Positions 20,287-28,854 of a stretch of DNA of 64,000 bases are shown in pieces (position 1 is the stretch's first letter; each line of letters opens with the position of its first letter). A model generated the notes under the pieces. That model had not been told where the DNA came from. It made no database searches and worked only from the letters and a program-made list of their open reading frames with translations. The stretch is from assembly GCA_963738835.1 (NCBI GenBank), contig CAVTYH010000001.1:1550001-1614000 (forward strand), in the 5' to 3' direction. Source of the DNA: CAVTYH01 sp963738835. GTDB lineage: Bacteria > Planctomycetota > Planctomycetia > Pirellulales > JADZDJ01. The position numbers and the translations under genes were made by a program.

Positions 20287-20311
20287 CCACTGCTGGCTTG
20301 TCCAGCAGTGG
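20287..20311. repeat. Palindrome, long-stem variant of the GGTGCCACTG family
   Basis: CCACTGCTGG at 20287-20296 and its exact complement at 20302-20311 form a 10-bp stem with a 5-base loop, 17 bases after the cls stop. It shares the GGTGCCACTG lead with the REP family around RAYT no. 2. An inverted copy lies at 20428-20451. Confidence 0.75.
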
Positions 20312-20427
20312 AATCACCAAAGCGGTTCCATCAAGGAAAGCCACCGCAAGTGATTTTTAGCTTGCACCTTTTTGGGCCAGCAACGTCTTTTTGATTGGCC
20401 TCGGCTCATCGAGACGGACACCGCATT

Positions 20428-20451
20428 CACTGCTGGACAAGCCAGCAGTGG
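20428..20451. repeat. Palindrome, inverted copy of the one at 20287
   Basis: CACTGCTGG (to 20436), loop ACAAG, CCAGCAGTG (20442-20450), then GCAC: the reverse complement of the copy at 20287-20311. The two stand in opposite orientation ~116 bases apart between convergent genes, as REP pairs often do. Confidence 0.7.
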
Positions 20452-20469
20452 CACACAAAGCCCGTACTC

Positions 20470-21114
20470 TCAGTGCCCTCCGTGACTCCGTGGTGATAAA
20501 TCCGTCCGCGGTAAATACCACGGCCGCACGTCGATCACTTGCATGTCGGCAGCCCGAGCGGCCTGGATGCCCAAGTCGCCGTCTTCATACACAAGACACT
20601 CGCTCGGCGGCAGGCTCAAGAGTTCAGCGGCTTTGAGAAACACGTCGGGGGCGGGTTTGCCGTGGGCGACATCATCGGCGCCGACGATGGCGTCGAACAT
20701 TTCGTCGAGTCCGACCGCCGCCAGCGATTGCTTGATCACACTCCTCCAGCCCCCGGAGGCCACCGCCAGTTTGCGTTTTCCATTTTCCCGATGCACAATT
20801 TCAAGGACGCTGTGAATGGGCTCCAGCGCTTCGAGATTCGCCAGAAACAGACGTTCCTTTTCCTCGGCCGCAGCCTGGGCGTCGACAACCATGTTCTGCT
20901 CTTTGGCAAGCGTTTCGATAATTTTTACCGTCGGCATGCCGGAGAACGAGTAGAACCGCTCTTCCGAAAACTGAATCTGTACCGCGTCCAACGCTTTCTT
21001 CCACGCCAGATAATGCAGCGGCATGGTATCGACCAGCGTGCCATCGCAATCGAAAATCAGCCCCTTGAAGTTTGCCGGAATGGGCGCCGTTGGATCGTTC
21101 GGAAAGTTCGGCAT
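20470..21114 (-). CDS. HAD-superfamily hydrolase (beta-phosphoglucomutase-like)
   Basis: A 214-residue cytosolic phosphatase or phosphomutase. Motif I is GLIFDCDGTLVDTMPLHYLAW with the nucleophile and general-acid Asp pair; motif II is AVASGGWRS; motif III/IV is GKPAPDVFLKAAELL and CLVYEDGDLGIQAARAADM. The four-helix cap between motifs I and II places it in the beta-phosphoglucomutase/phosphoglycolate phosphatase subgroup. The substrate is not predictable. ATG 21114 is chosen because the open frame to 21324 upstream is not protein-like. The last residues (DLSPRSHGGH) are encoded within an intergenic CTCCGTGACTCCGTGG repeat, so the natural C-terminus may have been altered by repeat insertion. 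Confidence 0.85.
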   Translation of the reverse strand: MPNFPNDPTAPIPANFKGLIFDCDGTLVDTMPLHYLAWKKALDAVQIQFSEERFYSFSGMPTVKIIETLAKEQNMVVDAQAAAEEKERLFLANLEALEPIHSVLEIVHRENGKRKLAVASGGWRSVIKQSLAAVGLDEMFDAIVGADDVAHGKPAPDVFLKAAELLSLPPSECLVYEDGDLGIQAARAADMQVIDVRPWYLPRTDLSPRSHGGH

Positions 21115-21443
21115 AGCAGATCGCGAGATGGTGTTAAGATTCGATGTTGATTGGGTCAATTTCGGAGTCGCTAATGTCTTCGATTTTCCGATTCGGGGCC
21201 AGTGGGTTGCCGAATTGGGCAGTGATACCGCTTCATGCAGTCCAGGCGGCAAGCAGTCTGATGTCGCTTTCGACAATGGGAATAACGACCAGGAAATTCG
21301 ACCACGAGAAGTGGGCCAAGGCAATCCGCAAGCCTTGGGGTGCGGTTACTGGGCTTTTCAAGAGCCGCTGCCAAACGACGAAGAAACGCTATACTAACGA
21401 AAGACGATGTCACGTTTAGAACACGATGTTTTCAACCTGCACT

Positions 21444-21806
21444 ATGCCAACCTACGACTACGTTTGCGACGCGTGTAATCACGAATTCGAACTATTTCAA
21501 TCGATCACCGATTCGGTAAAACGCAAATGCCCCAAGTGCGGCAAAAATAAATTGCGGCGACTGATAGGGACCGGGGCGGCCATCATGTTCAAGGGCTCTG
21601 GCTTCTATCAGACCGATTACCGCAGCGATTCGTACAAAAAGCGGGCCGAAGCTGACAAAGCCCCTTCGAGCGAGAGTAAAGGCGACGGCAAGAGCGACAG
21701 CAAGTCGGAGACGAAGCCCGAAACGAAATCGGAAAGCAAAACGGATTCGTCGAGTTCGTCGAAGCCTGATGGCAAGAAGGCGGGCGACAAGCCCAAGAAG
21801 AAATGA
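21444..21806 (+). CDS. FmdB-family zinc-ribbon protein
   Basis: A 120-residue protein starting MPTYDYVCDACNHEFELFQ, the FmdB/CxxC regulatory family signature, with the second zinc knuckle KCPKCGKNKLRRLIGTG. The usual domain (~65 residues) ends with FKGSGFYQTDYRS. It is followed by a ~45-residue low-complexity Lys/Ser/Asp/Glu tail. Family members are found across bacteria, sometimes near amidase genes, and have no settled biochemical role. Its TGA overlaps the ATG at 21803 of the next frame (ATGA), which indicates coupling with the YacG-like gene. Confidence 0.85.
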   Translation: MPTYDYVCDACNHEFELFQSITDSVKRKCPKCGKNKLRRLIGTGAAIMFKGSGFYQTDYRSDSYKKRAEADKAPSSESKGDGKSDSKSETKPETKSESKTDSSSSSKPDGKKAGDKPKKK

Positions 21807-21850
21807 ATTATCGGTGGGCGGGTCAGCTGGCCGTCGCCCCATCATTAGAA

Positions 21851-22459
21851 ATGACTCGAATTCGCTGCCCAGTTTGCGATCAGTCGTTCGATCCGGAGCA
21901 TTCCGCGGCCATGCCCTTCTGCAGTGAGCGTTGCCGCCAGATCGATTTAGGTCGCTGGTTGGATGAACGGTACTCCATGCCCATCGAAAGGCCGGAAGAT
22001 GGTGAGTCGGCTGAGGGGCGGCAACTAGAGCGCAAACCGCCAGATGAGGACGAAAAAGCTCGATTGCGACACGCAAACAGGCAACGTGGTGACCGCACAG
22101 GTGGTGGAACGCCTCTGAACGCCAGGAAGGGCGTGGGGCTTGGCTTCCAGAGCACGCCTTTCGCAGACTCAGAGGGTGCCACCCATCAGCGAAGTGCTGC
22201 CTTGGTCTGTCGGCAAGCTATTCTTGCATGGAGCGGCTGCATTCGTATAATCGCTCTCAACCCAACTTTCCTATTTTCTCTCGAAGGAGACTCTGTATGC
22301 CGGAGGAGCAAGATCGAATCCGCCAAATTGCGTGGCTCGAATTGTTTCCCTGGCTGGGACTGGTGCGAGCTGTGCGGCTGGCTTTCGCCCCGCGGATGCT
22401 GGTTTTGGCGGCGCTCGGCGTTTTTGCGACCACGGGCGGCTGGGGCATTATCGGGCTGA
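21851..22459 (+). CDS. yacG: YacG-like DNA gyrase inhibitor zinc protein, 3' end doubtful
   Basis: The first ~45 residues contain CPVCDQSFDPEHSAAMPFC and SERCRQIDLGRWLDERYSMP, the YacG family pattern: four Cys binding zinc, then DLGRWLxExY. YacG proteins bind GyrB and inhibit gyrase. YacG proteins are usually about 65-80 residues. Here the frame runs on for 150 residues of non-family sequence and overlaps the next gene's start (22297) by ~160 bases, so the natural stop has probably been lost to a frame error soon after the acidic segment near 22060. An in-frame ATG at 21803 overlaps the FmdB stop and may be the true start. Confidence 0.7.
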   Translation: MTRIRCPVCDQSFDPEHSAAMPFCSERCRQIDLGRWLDERYSMPIERPEDGESAEGRQLERKPPDEDEKARLRHANRQRGDRTGGGTPLNARKGVGLGFQSTPFADSEGATHQRSAALVCRQAILAWSGCIRIIALNPTFLFSLEGDSVCRRSKIESAKLRGSNCFPGWDWCELCGWLSPRGCWFWRRSAFLRPRAAGALSG

Positions 22460-23508
22460 TCTTCAAAGGAAGCGAAGATCCAAGTTTGGTCAGTGCAAAA
22501 AGCGTGATTGATACTTGGCGCGAGCTGCCACCGAATTTCGTCCTGCCCGATGTCAGCATTCGCGTGCTCGATCCCGCCGACAGTGCCGCCCAACTGCCCT
22601 GGAATTGGCTGAGCTATCCGTTTCGCCAATTGTTCGAGCGCGAAGTGACCGTGGCTTCGTTCACGTATTTGCTGCTGTGCGGCCTGTGGGCGTTGCTGGT
22701 GTGGGCTTTGTTGGGCGCGGCCATTACTCGGGGCGCGGCCCTGTGGTTTGCACGGGAAGACCGCTTGAGTTTGCGGCGATCGCTGGGCTGGGGCGTGTCA
22801 AAGTGGCCGGCTTATTTTGGCGGACCCATCTTCACGCTGATCGGGGTGCTGATTGCCGTCATTCCGGTTGCCATTTTGTGTTTGCTTTTGAAAATCGATA
22901 TCGGTGTATTTCTGGTGGGCATTATCTGGCCCGTGGTTCTACTCTGCGGACTATTCGTGGCCATTTTGCTAGTGGGGTTGCTGTTTGGCTGGCCTTTGAT
23001 GTGGCCGACGGTTAGCGCCGAAGGCACTGACAGTTTTGACGCGCTGAGTCGCTCTTACTCGTACACCTATCAGCGGCCGGTCCACTACTTGTTTTATGCA
23101 GCAGTGGCCGGTGTGTTGGGCATGTTGGCCTGGGTGGTGGTGCTGATTTTCGCCAAGGGCGTCATCACTTACAGCTATTGGGCGGCAAGTTGGGGCAGCG
23201 GCGGCAATCGGATGGCAGAAATCATTGCCGCAGCCAACGACCCCAACGCCAGTGGTGTCTTTGGCTGGGGCGCGCATGCCATCGGCTTTTGGGTCTATGT
23301 GGTGAAAGTCATTGCTCTGGGGTTCCTGTTCAGCTACTTCTGGTGCGCGGCTACCTACATTTACTTCCTGCTGCGGCAGGCTGTGGATGCCACCGAGATG
23401 GACGAGGTGGCCGTTGAAGAGGAAACCGAGCAATACGGCCTGCCGCCCTTGAAGACGGAACCCGGCTCACCGCCGCAAGTGGTTGAGCCGCCGCCGGCCG
23501 CGAATTAA
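22297..23508 (+). CDS. Polytopic membrane protein of unknown function
   Basis: A 403-residue protein; ATG 22297 has AAGGAG 8 bases upstream. It has about six to seven hydrophobic segments, including MLVLAALGVFATTGGWGIIG, LLLCGLWALLVWALLGAAI, FTLIGVLIAVIPVAILCLLL and GIIWPVVLLCGLFVAILLVG. A conserved-looking stretch FGWPLMWPTVSAEGTDSF precedes ALSRSYSYTYQRPVHYLFY. The tail is acidic and Pro-rich (PPLKTEPGSPPQVVEPPP). Proteins of this composition with a Trp/Pro-rich TM core and a YTYQRP motif are familiar to me from planctomycete genomes as hypothetical proteins. No catalytic motif is visible; a transport or membrane-organising role would be a guess. Confidence 0.75.
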   Translation: MPEEQDRIRQIAWLELFPWLGLVRAVRLAFAPRMLVLAALGVFATTGGWGIIGLIFKGSEDPSLVSAKSVIDTWRELPPNFVLPDVSIRVLDPADSAAQLPWNWLSYPFRQLFEREVTVASFTYLLLCGLWALLVWALLGAAITRGAALWFAREDRLSLRRSLGWGVSKWPAYFGGPIFTLIGVLIAVIPVAILCLLLKIDIGVFLVGIIWPVVLLCGLFVAILLVGLLFGWPLMWPTVSAEGTDSFDALSRSYSYTYQRPVHYLFYAAVAGVLGMLAWVVVLIFAKGVITYSYWAASWGSGGNRMAEIIAAANDPNASGVFGWGAHAIGFWVYVVKVIALGFLFSYFWCAATYIYFLLRQAVDATEMDEVAVEEETEQYGLPPLKTEPGSPPQVVEPPPAAN

Positions 23509-23552
23509 GAGACCCGTGCGAGTCTCGTGTAGCGGCGGGAGCTTGCCTTGCG

Positions 23553-23921
23553 CTATGCGGTTACTATCAATTTCGTCAGCAGCGCATCCATTTGTGCATC
23601 GAATTGGCCACGCGTCAGCACCAGATCGCAACCGGCCGCTTCGGCGGCGGCGAGTTTTGCCGCGTGAACGTGTGGGCCGAAAGCGACGATGGCTTGCGGT
23701 GGTTTCGCCAACGATTTCAGCCGCGGCACAATGACGCTGGGATCAATGGCCGGCGAGTTTAGATCCAATAGCACGATTGTTTTATCTACTCCGTCGGAAT
23801 CGATTTTTGTCGCCAAAGTTTCCGCATTGCCGAACGTTTGGAACTGTGAGCCCAGACGCTGCGCCAGCGGAGCGACTCGCGAGGGGAAAACGAGGTCATT
23901 GGTGAGGAACGCGACGAGCAT
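23553..23921 (-). CDS. Pseudo-receiver (CheY-fold) protein downstream of PII
   Basis: A 122-residue protein with alternating beta/alpha pattern: MLVAFLTNDLVFPSRVAP, TIVLLDLNSPAIDPS, PPQAIVAFGPH and GCDLVLTRGQFD. Length and secondary-structure order match a response-regulator receiver. LLDL places an Asp where the phosphoacceptor should be, but the acidic pair near the N-terminus is reduced to a single Asp, and the conserved Thr/Ser and Lys are missing (AFGPH, TRGQF). It is therefore probably a non-canonical or non-phosphorylated receiver. It lies 72 bases downstream of glnB on the same strand, which suggests co-transcription. ATG 23921 is used; an upstream start at 23957 adds residues outside the fold. 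Confidence 0.6.
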   Translation of the reverse strand: MLVAFLTNDLVFPSRVAPLAQRLGSQFQTFGNAETLATKIDSDGVDKTIVLLDLNSPAIDPSVIVPRLKSLAKPPQAIVAFGPHVHAAKLAAAEAAGCDLVLTRGQFDAQMDALLTKLIVTA

Positions 23922-23993
23922 CGATCGACTTTGGAAAAACTGCCCGCTAAGCTGCAAGCGTGTTCTTGCGACTCCTGACTCCTCACCTCGGGC

Positions 23994-24341
23994 TCACACC
24001 GCTTCCGGTCCACGCATTGGGCCGGCGATGGAAATGGTTTCCAGCGCCGGCAGCACAAAGATTTTGCCGTCGCCGATCTCCCCTTCTGGCCCCGTGCGGG
24101 CCACGGCGGTGATGGTGTCGACCGTGCGCTCGAGAAAATCGTCGTTCACAAGGATTTCCAAGGCGATTTTTCGGAGCAGTTGCGTTTTGTACTCATGGCC
24201 GCGATACATGGCGGTACGGCCTCCTTGGCGACCATAACCCTGCGCATCGCAGACGGTCATGCGTGTGACTTCGATCTTGTTGAGCGCCTGGCGCACCGCT
24301 TCCAGCTTGGTCGGTTGAATAATGGCGATGACGAGTTTCAT
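23994..24341 (-). CDS. glnB: Nitrogen regulatory protein P-II
   Basis: A 115-residue PII protein. The T-loop reads GYGRQGGRTAMYRGHEY with Tyr51 at the classical uridylylation position. The B-loop/ATP-binding region is TGPEGEIGDGKIFV, two to three residues longer than the common TGKIGDGKIF, and the C-loop region (ALETISIAGPMRGPEA) is diverged from the RTGExD motif of enterobacterial GlnB. It senses 2-oxoglutarate and ATP/ADP and controls nitrogen assimilation through partner proteins. No amtB or glnA is adjacent; instead a pseudo-receiver gene follows. The variant B- and C-loops suggest a PII-like subgroup rather than textbook GlnB. Confidence 0.85.
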   Translation of the reverse strand: MKLVIAIIQPTKLEAVRQALNKIEVTRMTVCDAQGYGRQGGRTAMYRGHEYKTQLLRKIALEILVNDDFLERTVDTITAVARTGPEGEIGDGKIFVLPALETISIAGPMRGPEAV

Positions 24342-24423
24342 TGCCGGCGCATGGTCGTTATTGTGGGTGTGTTGATTTGACCAGAATACCGCGGGCTAGG
24401 TGCTTAGACAACCGCGCAGTAAA

Positions 24424-24451
24424 AAGCCCAGGGGTTGCAATCCCTGGGCTT
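24424..24451. repeat. Palindrome AGCCCAGGG...CCCTGGGCT
   Basis: AAGCCCAGGG at 24424-24433 pairs with CCCTGGGCTT at 24442-24451 around GTTGCAAT-like loop bases. It lies between the metalloprotease end and the glnB start. A close relative with the same GGGGTTGCAA centre is at 50972-50997, so it belongs to a repeat family; it might also act in transcript termination. Confidence 0.7.
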
Positions 24452-24486
24452 GTGCTGTACGAACTTGCCTTGCGACCGCAATAATC

Positions 24487-27323
24487 TTATGGTTTGACTT
24501 CGCCGGCACCGCTGTAGCGCTGGTCGAAGAGCAGCAACCCGCGCTGGGGCAACCGTAAATCCATCTTGGCATCGAGTACCTTGGCAATGCGGGCAGAACT
24601 TTCCGTCAAATGCGCCTTGCTGTAATCGTCGAGCTTCACGTTGCTGGCCAGCAGCTTATTCATCCGTTCTTGCAGCGATTTCAGCTCGGCAAAAGCCACG
24701 GTCTGGCAATCGTCGGGCGCAGGCTGTTGCCCAGCGCCAAATTCGAAAGCCGCATCAAAAAATCGCGCTGCAAATTGCGCCGCAGGCTGCTGATCGCCGG
24801 CTTGCGGTTGGTGTATTCGCCCCCTTGCAAGGTGTCGAGTTCCGAATACACCATCTTCGTCAGCCGATTGATGAGTTCCGCCGTTGTGAAGGCTTCTTGA
24901 TCGGCAGGGACTTTGAGTTCGGTATCATGCAACCGTTCCAAAGTGAGGGACGACATGAGCTGATCCAAAATCCGGCTTTGCCATAGCGAAATGACTTCGT
25001 GCACCGGATAATCGGGCCGCAGCGGCGGTTCCATGCCCCAGTGGCTCCACCGCGAAGCCGTTAAATGATTGTACATATCGGGCGGGAATTGGAACGGCTT
25101 GTCGCTGAATACTTCCTGCTCCAGCAAGTCTAGCGCCTCACGCTGCTTCTTCGGATCGACCACCACGAACGGCGCCGCCGCATCGGCATCGGCCTTGTGG
25201 CTGCGGTTGACGTAGACGCCGCCAACGTAGCGTGAAGCAAAGTACATGGCCCGACCGTACTGGCCTAGCAACATGCCGAATGCCTGGCGGCCGCGTTCAT
25301 AACCTTCGCCATCTTTGACGACGCGATCGATCACTTTATCCCACAGATCAGAAATCAACTCGGCTCGCTGTTTGGCATATTCGATGTGGTCTTTGCCCAG
25401 GTCGTAGCGATTCGAAAGCGGGTCGCTATCGATGCCGCGGGTGTCTTCATCGGTTGAATACTGGAACGCCGGCTCGCCACTGCGAGAGGCGATTTTGTTA
25501 AGGTCTTTTTTCTCGCTCTCGGGCGAACCGCCGGAAAGAGGCTTATAACCGTATTCGATCGCCCAGATGTCGTAGGGGCCAATGGTGGTCGAGAAAAAGT
25601 CCCCTTGCTTCTTGCCTTTAGCGGCAATCAGGGCGGGAGTGTAATCCATCACCGAAGAGGTCAAACAAGTGCCTTTGGTCTTGTCAGGATCTTGCAACTC
25701 TTCCAGCGAGCGGTACGCACTGGCCTTGAAGTTGTGCCGCAGTCCCAGGGTATGGCCCAGTTCGTGCATGGCCACTTCTTTGAGCCCCTGCATGATCATC
25801 TTTTCGCGCTCGGCATCCGCCTTGGATGCATCGCCTTTGGCCAGAAACACCGTGCTGCCTAGGGCAAAATCCAGGGCCCGGCCTTGGGCCAGGTTGCAAT
25901 CGGGGCAGTAACCGTGCTCTCCAAATGCGTGCAGTTTCATCTGTTGTCGATACGATTCCAAATCTAGCGGGCCGCCGGTCATCGCTGCAATGCTGGCCGG
26001 GGTGAAGGTTTCATACTCAGTATTCCAGACTTGCAGAAAGTCGGCGTCGAAGATGATGTCGGCATCCAGAATTTGCCCATTCGTCGGATTCACGCGTGAG
26101 GGGCCCATCGCCATTTTCGCCCCCGCGGTAATCCAGCGGAACGTGTTGTAATTGATGTCTTCGGGATCCCAGTCGGCGTTGTCGGGCTGCTGGCGGACTT
26201 CGATGGCATTCACGAAGCCGGCTTTTTCGAAAGCTTTATTCCATTCCAAAATGCCCTCACGAATCGGCGTGCGATACTTGTAGGGAATGGTTTTTTCCAG
26301 CCAGAAAATGATTGGCTTTTTCGGCGGCGAAACATCGGCACTGGGATCGGCCTTGGCCAAATCCCAGCGATTGATGTAGCGCACAAACCGTTCGTCATCC
26401 CCCTTTTGCGAATAATCTTTCAACACCGTCAGGAAGTAACCGACGCGGTCGTCGGCCAACCGTGAATGGTAGCCATTTTGCGGCAGAGCGCTGATCGAAT
26501 AGTGGACATTGATCGTCGCACCGCGGCTGTCGGGCACGGTGTCGATTTCTTCACGGCCGCTGGAAGCGTAAGTGGCGGCCACTTCCAGTTCGATGTTGTC
26601 TTGAAAGCCCTTCGTCGCGGCCCAGGTCGACCGTTGCGAAGAGAAACTAAAGCCTGGCATCGTTTGCGAAATTTGCGGCAAGTCGCCCATGAAAATCGAA
26701 TTGAAATCGACCACGTAGGCCCCGGACGGGCTGACCGTGGCAATCGGCAGGCTGAACAGCACACTATCGGTGTAGGCCAGTTGAACGGCTCTTTCTTCCG
26801 GGCTGCCTTTCGCGGCTGAGAAACGGACGTTGCGGCGAACGACCTGAATGTAATCGTCTACCTTTCGGAATTGCCAAACCCAATCGTCGCCGAAGCCCCA
26901 GCTCATGCCAGCCAGAAGCATTCCACGACCGATGCCGCGGGCAATGGATATCACCACAATAAAATCTTTGTTGAGCTGGCTGGGTGAAAGTTCCGCATAG
27001 AGCGTGCCGCCTTTGCGCTGCATTTTGATGAGGCTCGGCCCAGGCACGGCTTCAGCGTCACGCATGAATTCCGCATAGGGCGGATACTTTGGTTTCTTGG
27101 CCGACGTCGATTGACTGCTGGACGAACTGCTTGAAGAGCTCTCTTTGCCGGTGGTTGTTTCGCCCGCGGCATCCGACTTCGCGTCTTTGGCATTGACCTT
27201 CTCGGCCGGCTTTTCGCCGGATTTTTCTTCAGCAGCCTTTACCGACATCGAAGCCCACAAGACGATTGCCGCAGCGGCGGCCAATGAAACACAGAAAGGA
27301 CGGAGCGAAACTCGGGCGATCAT
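24487..27323 (-). CDS. Secreted zinc metalloprotease (DUF5117/DUF4953 type), one frame break
   Basis: About 945 residues. ATG 27323 follows AAGGAG 9 bases upstream and gives a signal peptide (FCVSLAAAAAIVLWASMSVKA). A Lys/Glu/Ser-rich linker follows, then the conserved N-terminal region (DFIVVISIARGIGRG). The active site is H520-E-L-G-H524-T-L-G-L-R-H530, the metzincin HExxHxxGxxH with three His zinc ligands. A frame break near 24718 moves the last ~75 residues (FAELKSLQERMNKLLASNVKLD and on) to another frame ending at 24487. Such large proteins are common in Bacteroidetes and Planctomycetes, and their substrates are unknown. An APH-like kinase gene is divergently oriented upstream. Confidence 0.85.
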
Positions 27324-27564
27324 CGATCGGCTCCTTGAGCAGAAAGGCGGGCGGGATCGGAAGCGTGACAAGACAACGGGGTAAACGGAGCACCGGGGGC
27401 AGTGATCGGACGAACGATCCAAACATCAATGCAGAATGCCCCGCAAACGCAACGCATTTTACATGGTTTACGGACGAAAACACAATCAGGTTCTAATTCG
27501 ACGTTACAGTTCGAGAATTGCTTGGACAAATAGCAGCCGGTGGCTAACAGCCGCCGGAGGCACA

Positions 27565-28776
27565 ATGGTGGACGATCTATTTGACAATAACTCCGCAGGG
27601 CTGTGCGCCACGCAGTGGTCGCCTCCCGCTATCTCGCATCTGTACCGCAAATTCCAGTATATTTACAGCAGGGGGAGACCGCACTGCTCTTGGAATGAGC
27701 TACCCGTGAGAATCCGCCGAATCGTGCCTGACATCCCGCATAATCTGCACGCGGTTTTGGCTAAATACCCGACGGATTGTCGTCCAACGGCGGTTTTCCC
27801 ATTGTCGAACTCGGGCGGCTTCAGCGGCTCACGAATCTGGCGATTGGAGACCCCGCGCGGCTTGTTGTGCCTTCGCCGCTGGCCGCAGGAGCACCCCGAT
27901 CGAACGCAGCTTCGCTATATTCACGCGGTTTTAAGGTCGGTCTCTCAAGTCGGATTCGAACTGGCGCCTTTCCCAATTATCGCCAGCAACGGAAATTCGT
28001 TTGTAACGGCTACCGATTACCTTTGGGAATTGTCTCCCTGGATGCCTGGGGAACCGTTCGATTTTCGTGGCGCAAATGGTCATGATTGCCGAATTCGAAT
28101 CCAGGCTGCGTTGACTGCACTTGGACAGTTTCACCGTGCCACGGCCACCGCTTCAGTAAAGCAATTGCCAGTTGGGACAGCCCCCGGAATTGCGCGGCGA
28201 GTCGAGCAGCTCACGGAGTTGCAAGCGGGTGGACTCGATCGACTGGTTCATCAGATTACTTTCCAACGGGAAATCTGGCCGGAACTGGCAGATCGAGCCA
28301 TGCCGCTACTCGAGGCATTTCATAAAGCCACGCCAGGTGTCATGGAATCGTTGAAGCAGGCTGCCACATTCCAAATGCGAATTTTGCCATGCATCCGTGA
28401 CATCCATCTAGAGCACGTGCTGTTTGAAGGCGAGCGTGTGACGGGCATCATCGATTTCGGCGCCATACAGCCGGACAGCCTGGCTTGCGATGTCGCCCGA
28501 TTGCTGGGCAGTATGGCCGGCGATCGATGCGAACTCTGGCAGGCCGGCTTGGTTGCATTTGAGCGTGTCCGCCCGCTCTCTGAAGAGGAACGCAAGCTGG
28601 TTTTTGCCTATGATGAAAGCAGCGCGCTGCTGTCAGGCATCAACTGGCTGTGGTGGGTATTTGTCGAGAACCGCTGGTTCGAGAACCGTGCGGCGGTCTT
28701 GGCCCGATTCGACGAAATTGCAGCCCGTTTGCGGCATCTAAGTCGAGGAGAGCGCGTGCTAGGCTGCCCAATCTGA
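27565..28776 (+). CDS. APH-fold phosphotransferase (homoserine kinase type II-like)
   Basis: A 403-residue cytosolic protein; ATG 27565 is preceded by GGAGG 4 bases upstream. The N-lobe has FPLSNSGGFSGSRIWRLETPRG with a Gly-rich nucleotide loop. The catalytic loop is ILPCIRDIHLEHVLFEGERV, in place of the usual HxDxxxxN: Asp is kept, the first His is replaced by Arg and the Asn by His. The metal-binding segment is GIIDFGAIQPDSLACDVARLL (DFG-like). The fold is that of aminoglycoside phosphotransferase/choline kinase-like enzymes, which phosphorylate small hydroxyl or amino compounds. The altered catalytic loop recurs in APH relatives of unknown substrate. A start at 27436 would add ~43 residues without family support. 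Confidence 0.75.
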   Translation: MVDDLFDNNSAGLCATQWSPPAISHLYRKFQYIYSRGRPHCSWNELPVRIRRIVPDIPHNLHAVLAKYPTDCRPTAVFPLSNSGGFSGSRIWRLETPRGLLCLRRWPQEHPDRTQLRYIHAVLRSVSQVGFELAPFPIIASNGNSFVTATDYLWELSPWMPGEPFDFRGANGHDCRIRIQAALTALGQFHRATATASVKQLPVGTAPGIARRVEQLTELQAGGLDRLVHQITFQREIWPELADRAMPLLEAFHKATPGVMESLKQAATFQMRILPCIRDIHLEHVLFEGERVTGIIDFGAIQPDSLACDVARLLGSMAGDRCELWQAGLVAFERVRPLSEEERKLVFAYDESSALLSGINWLWWVFVENRWFENRAAVLARFDEIAARLRHLSRGERVLGCPI

Positions 28777-28854
28777 ATTGACCGTAACTAACGACTGCCC
28801 ATAATCTAACGGCTGGATTAATCCCCGATTTGATGCTCGTCTGAGGTATCGGCT

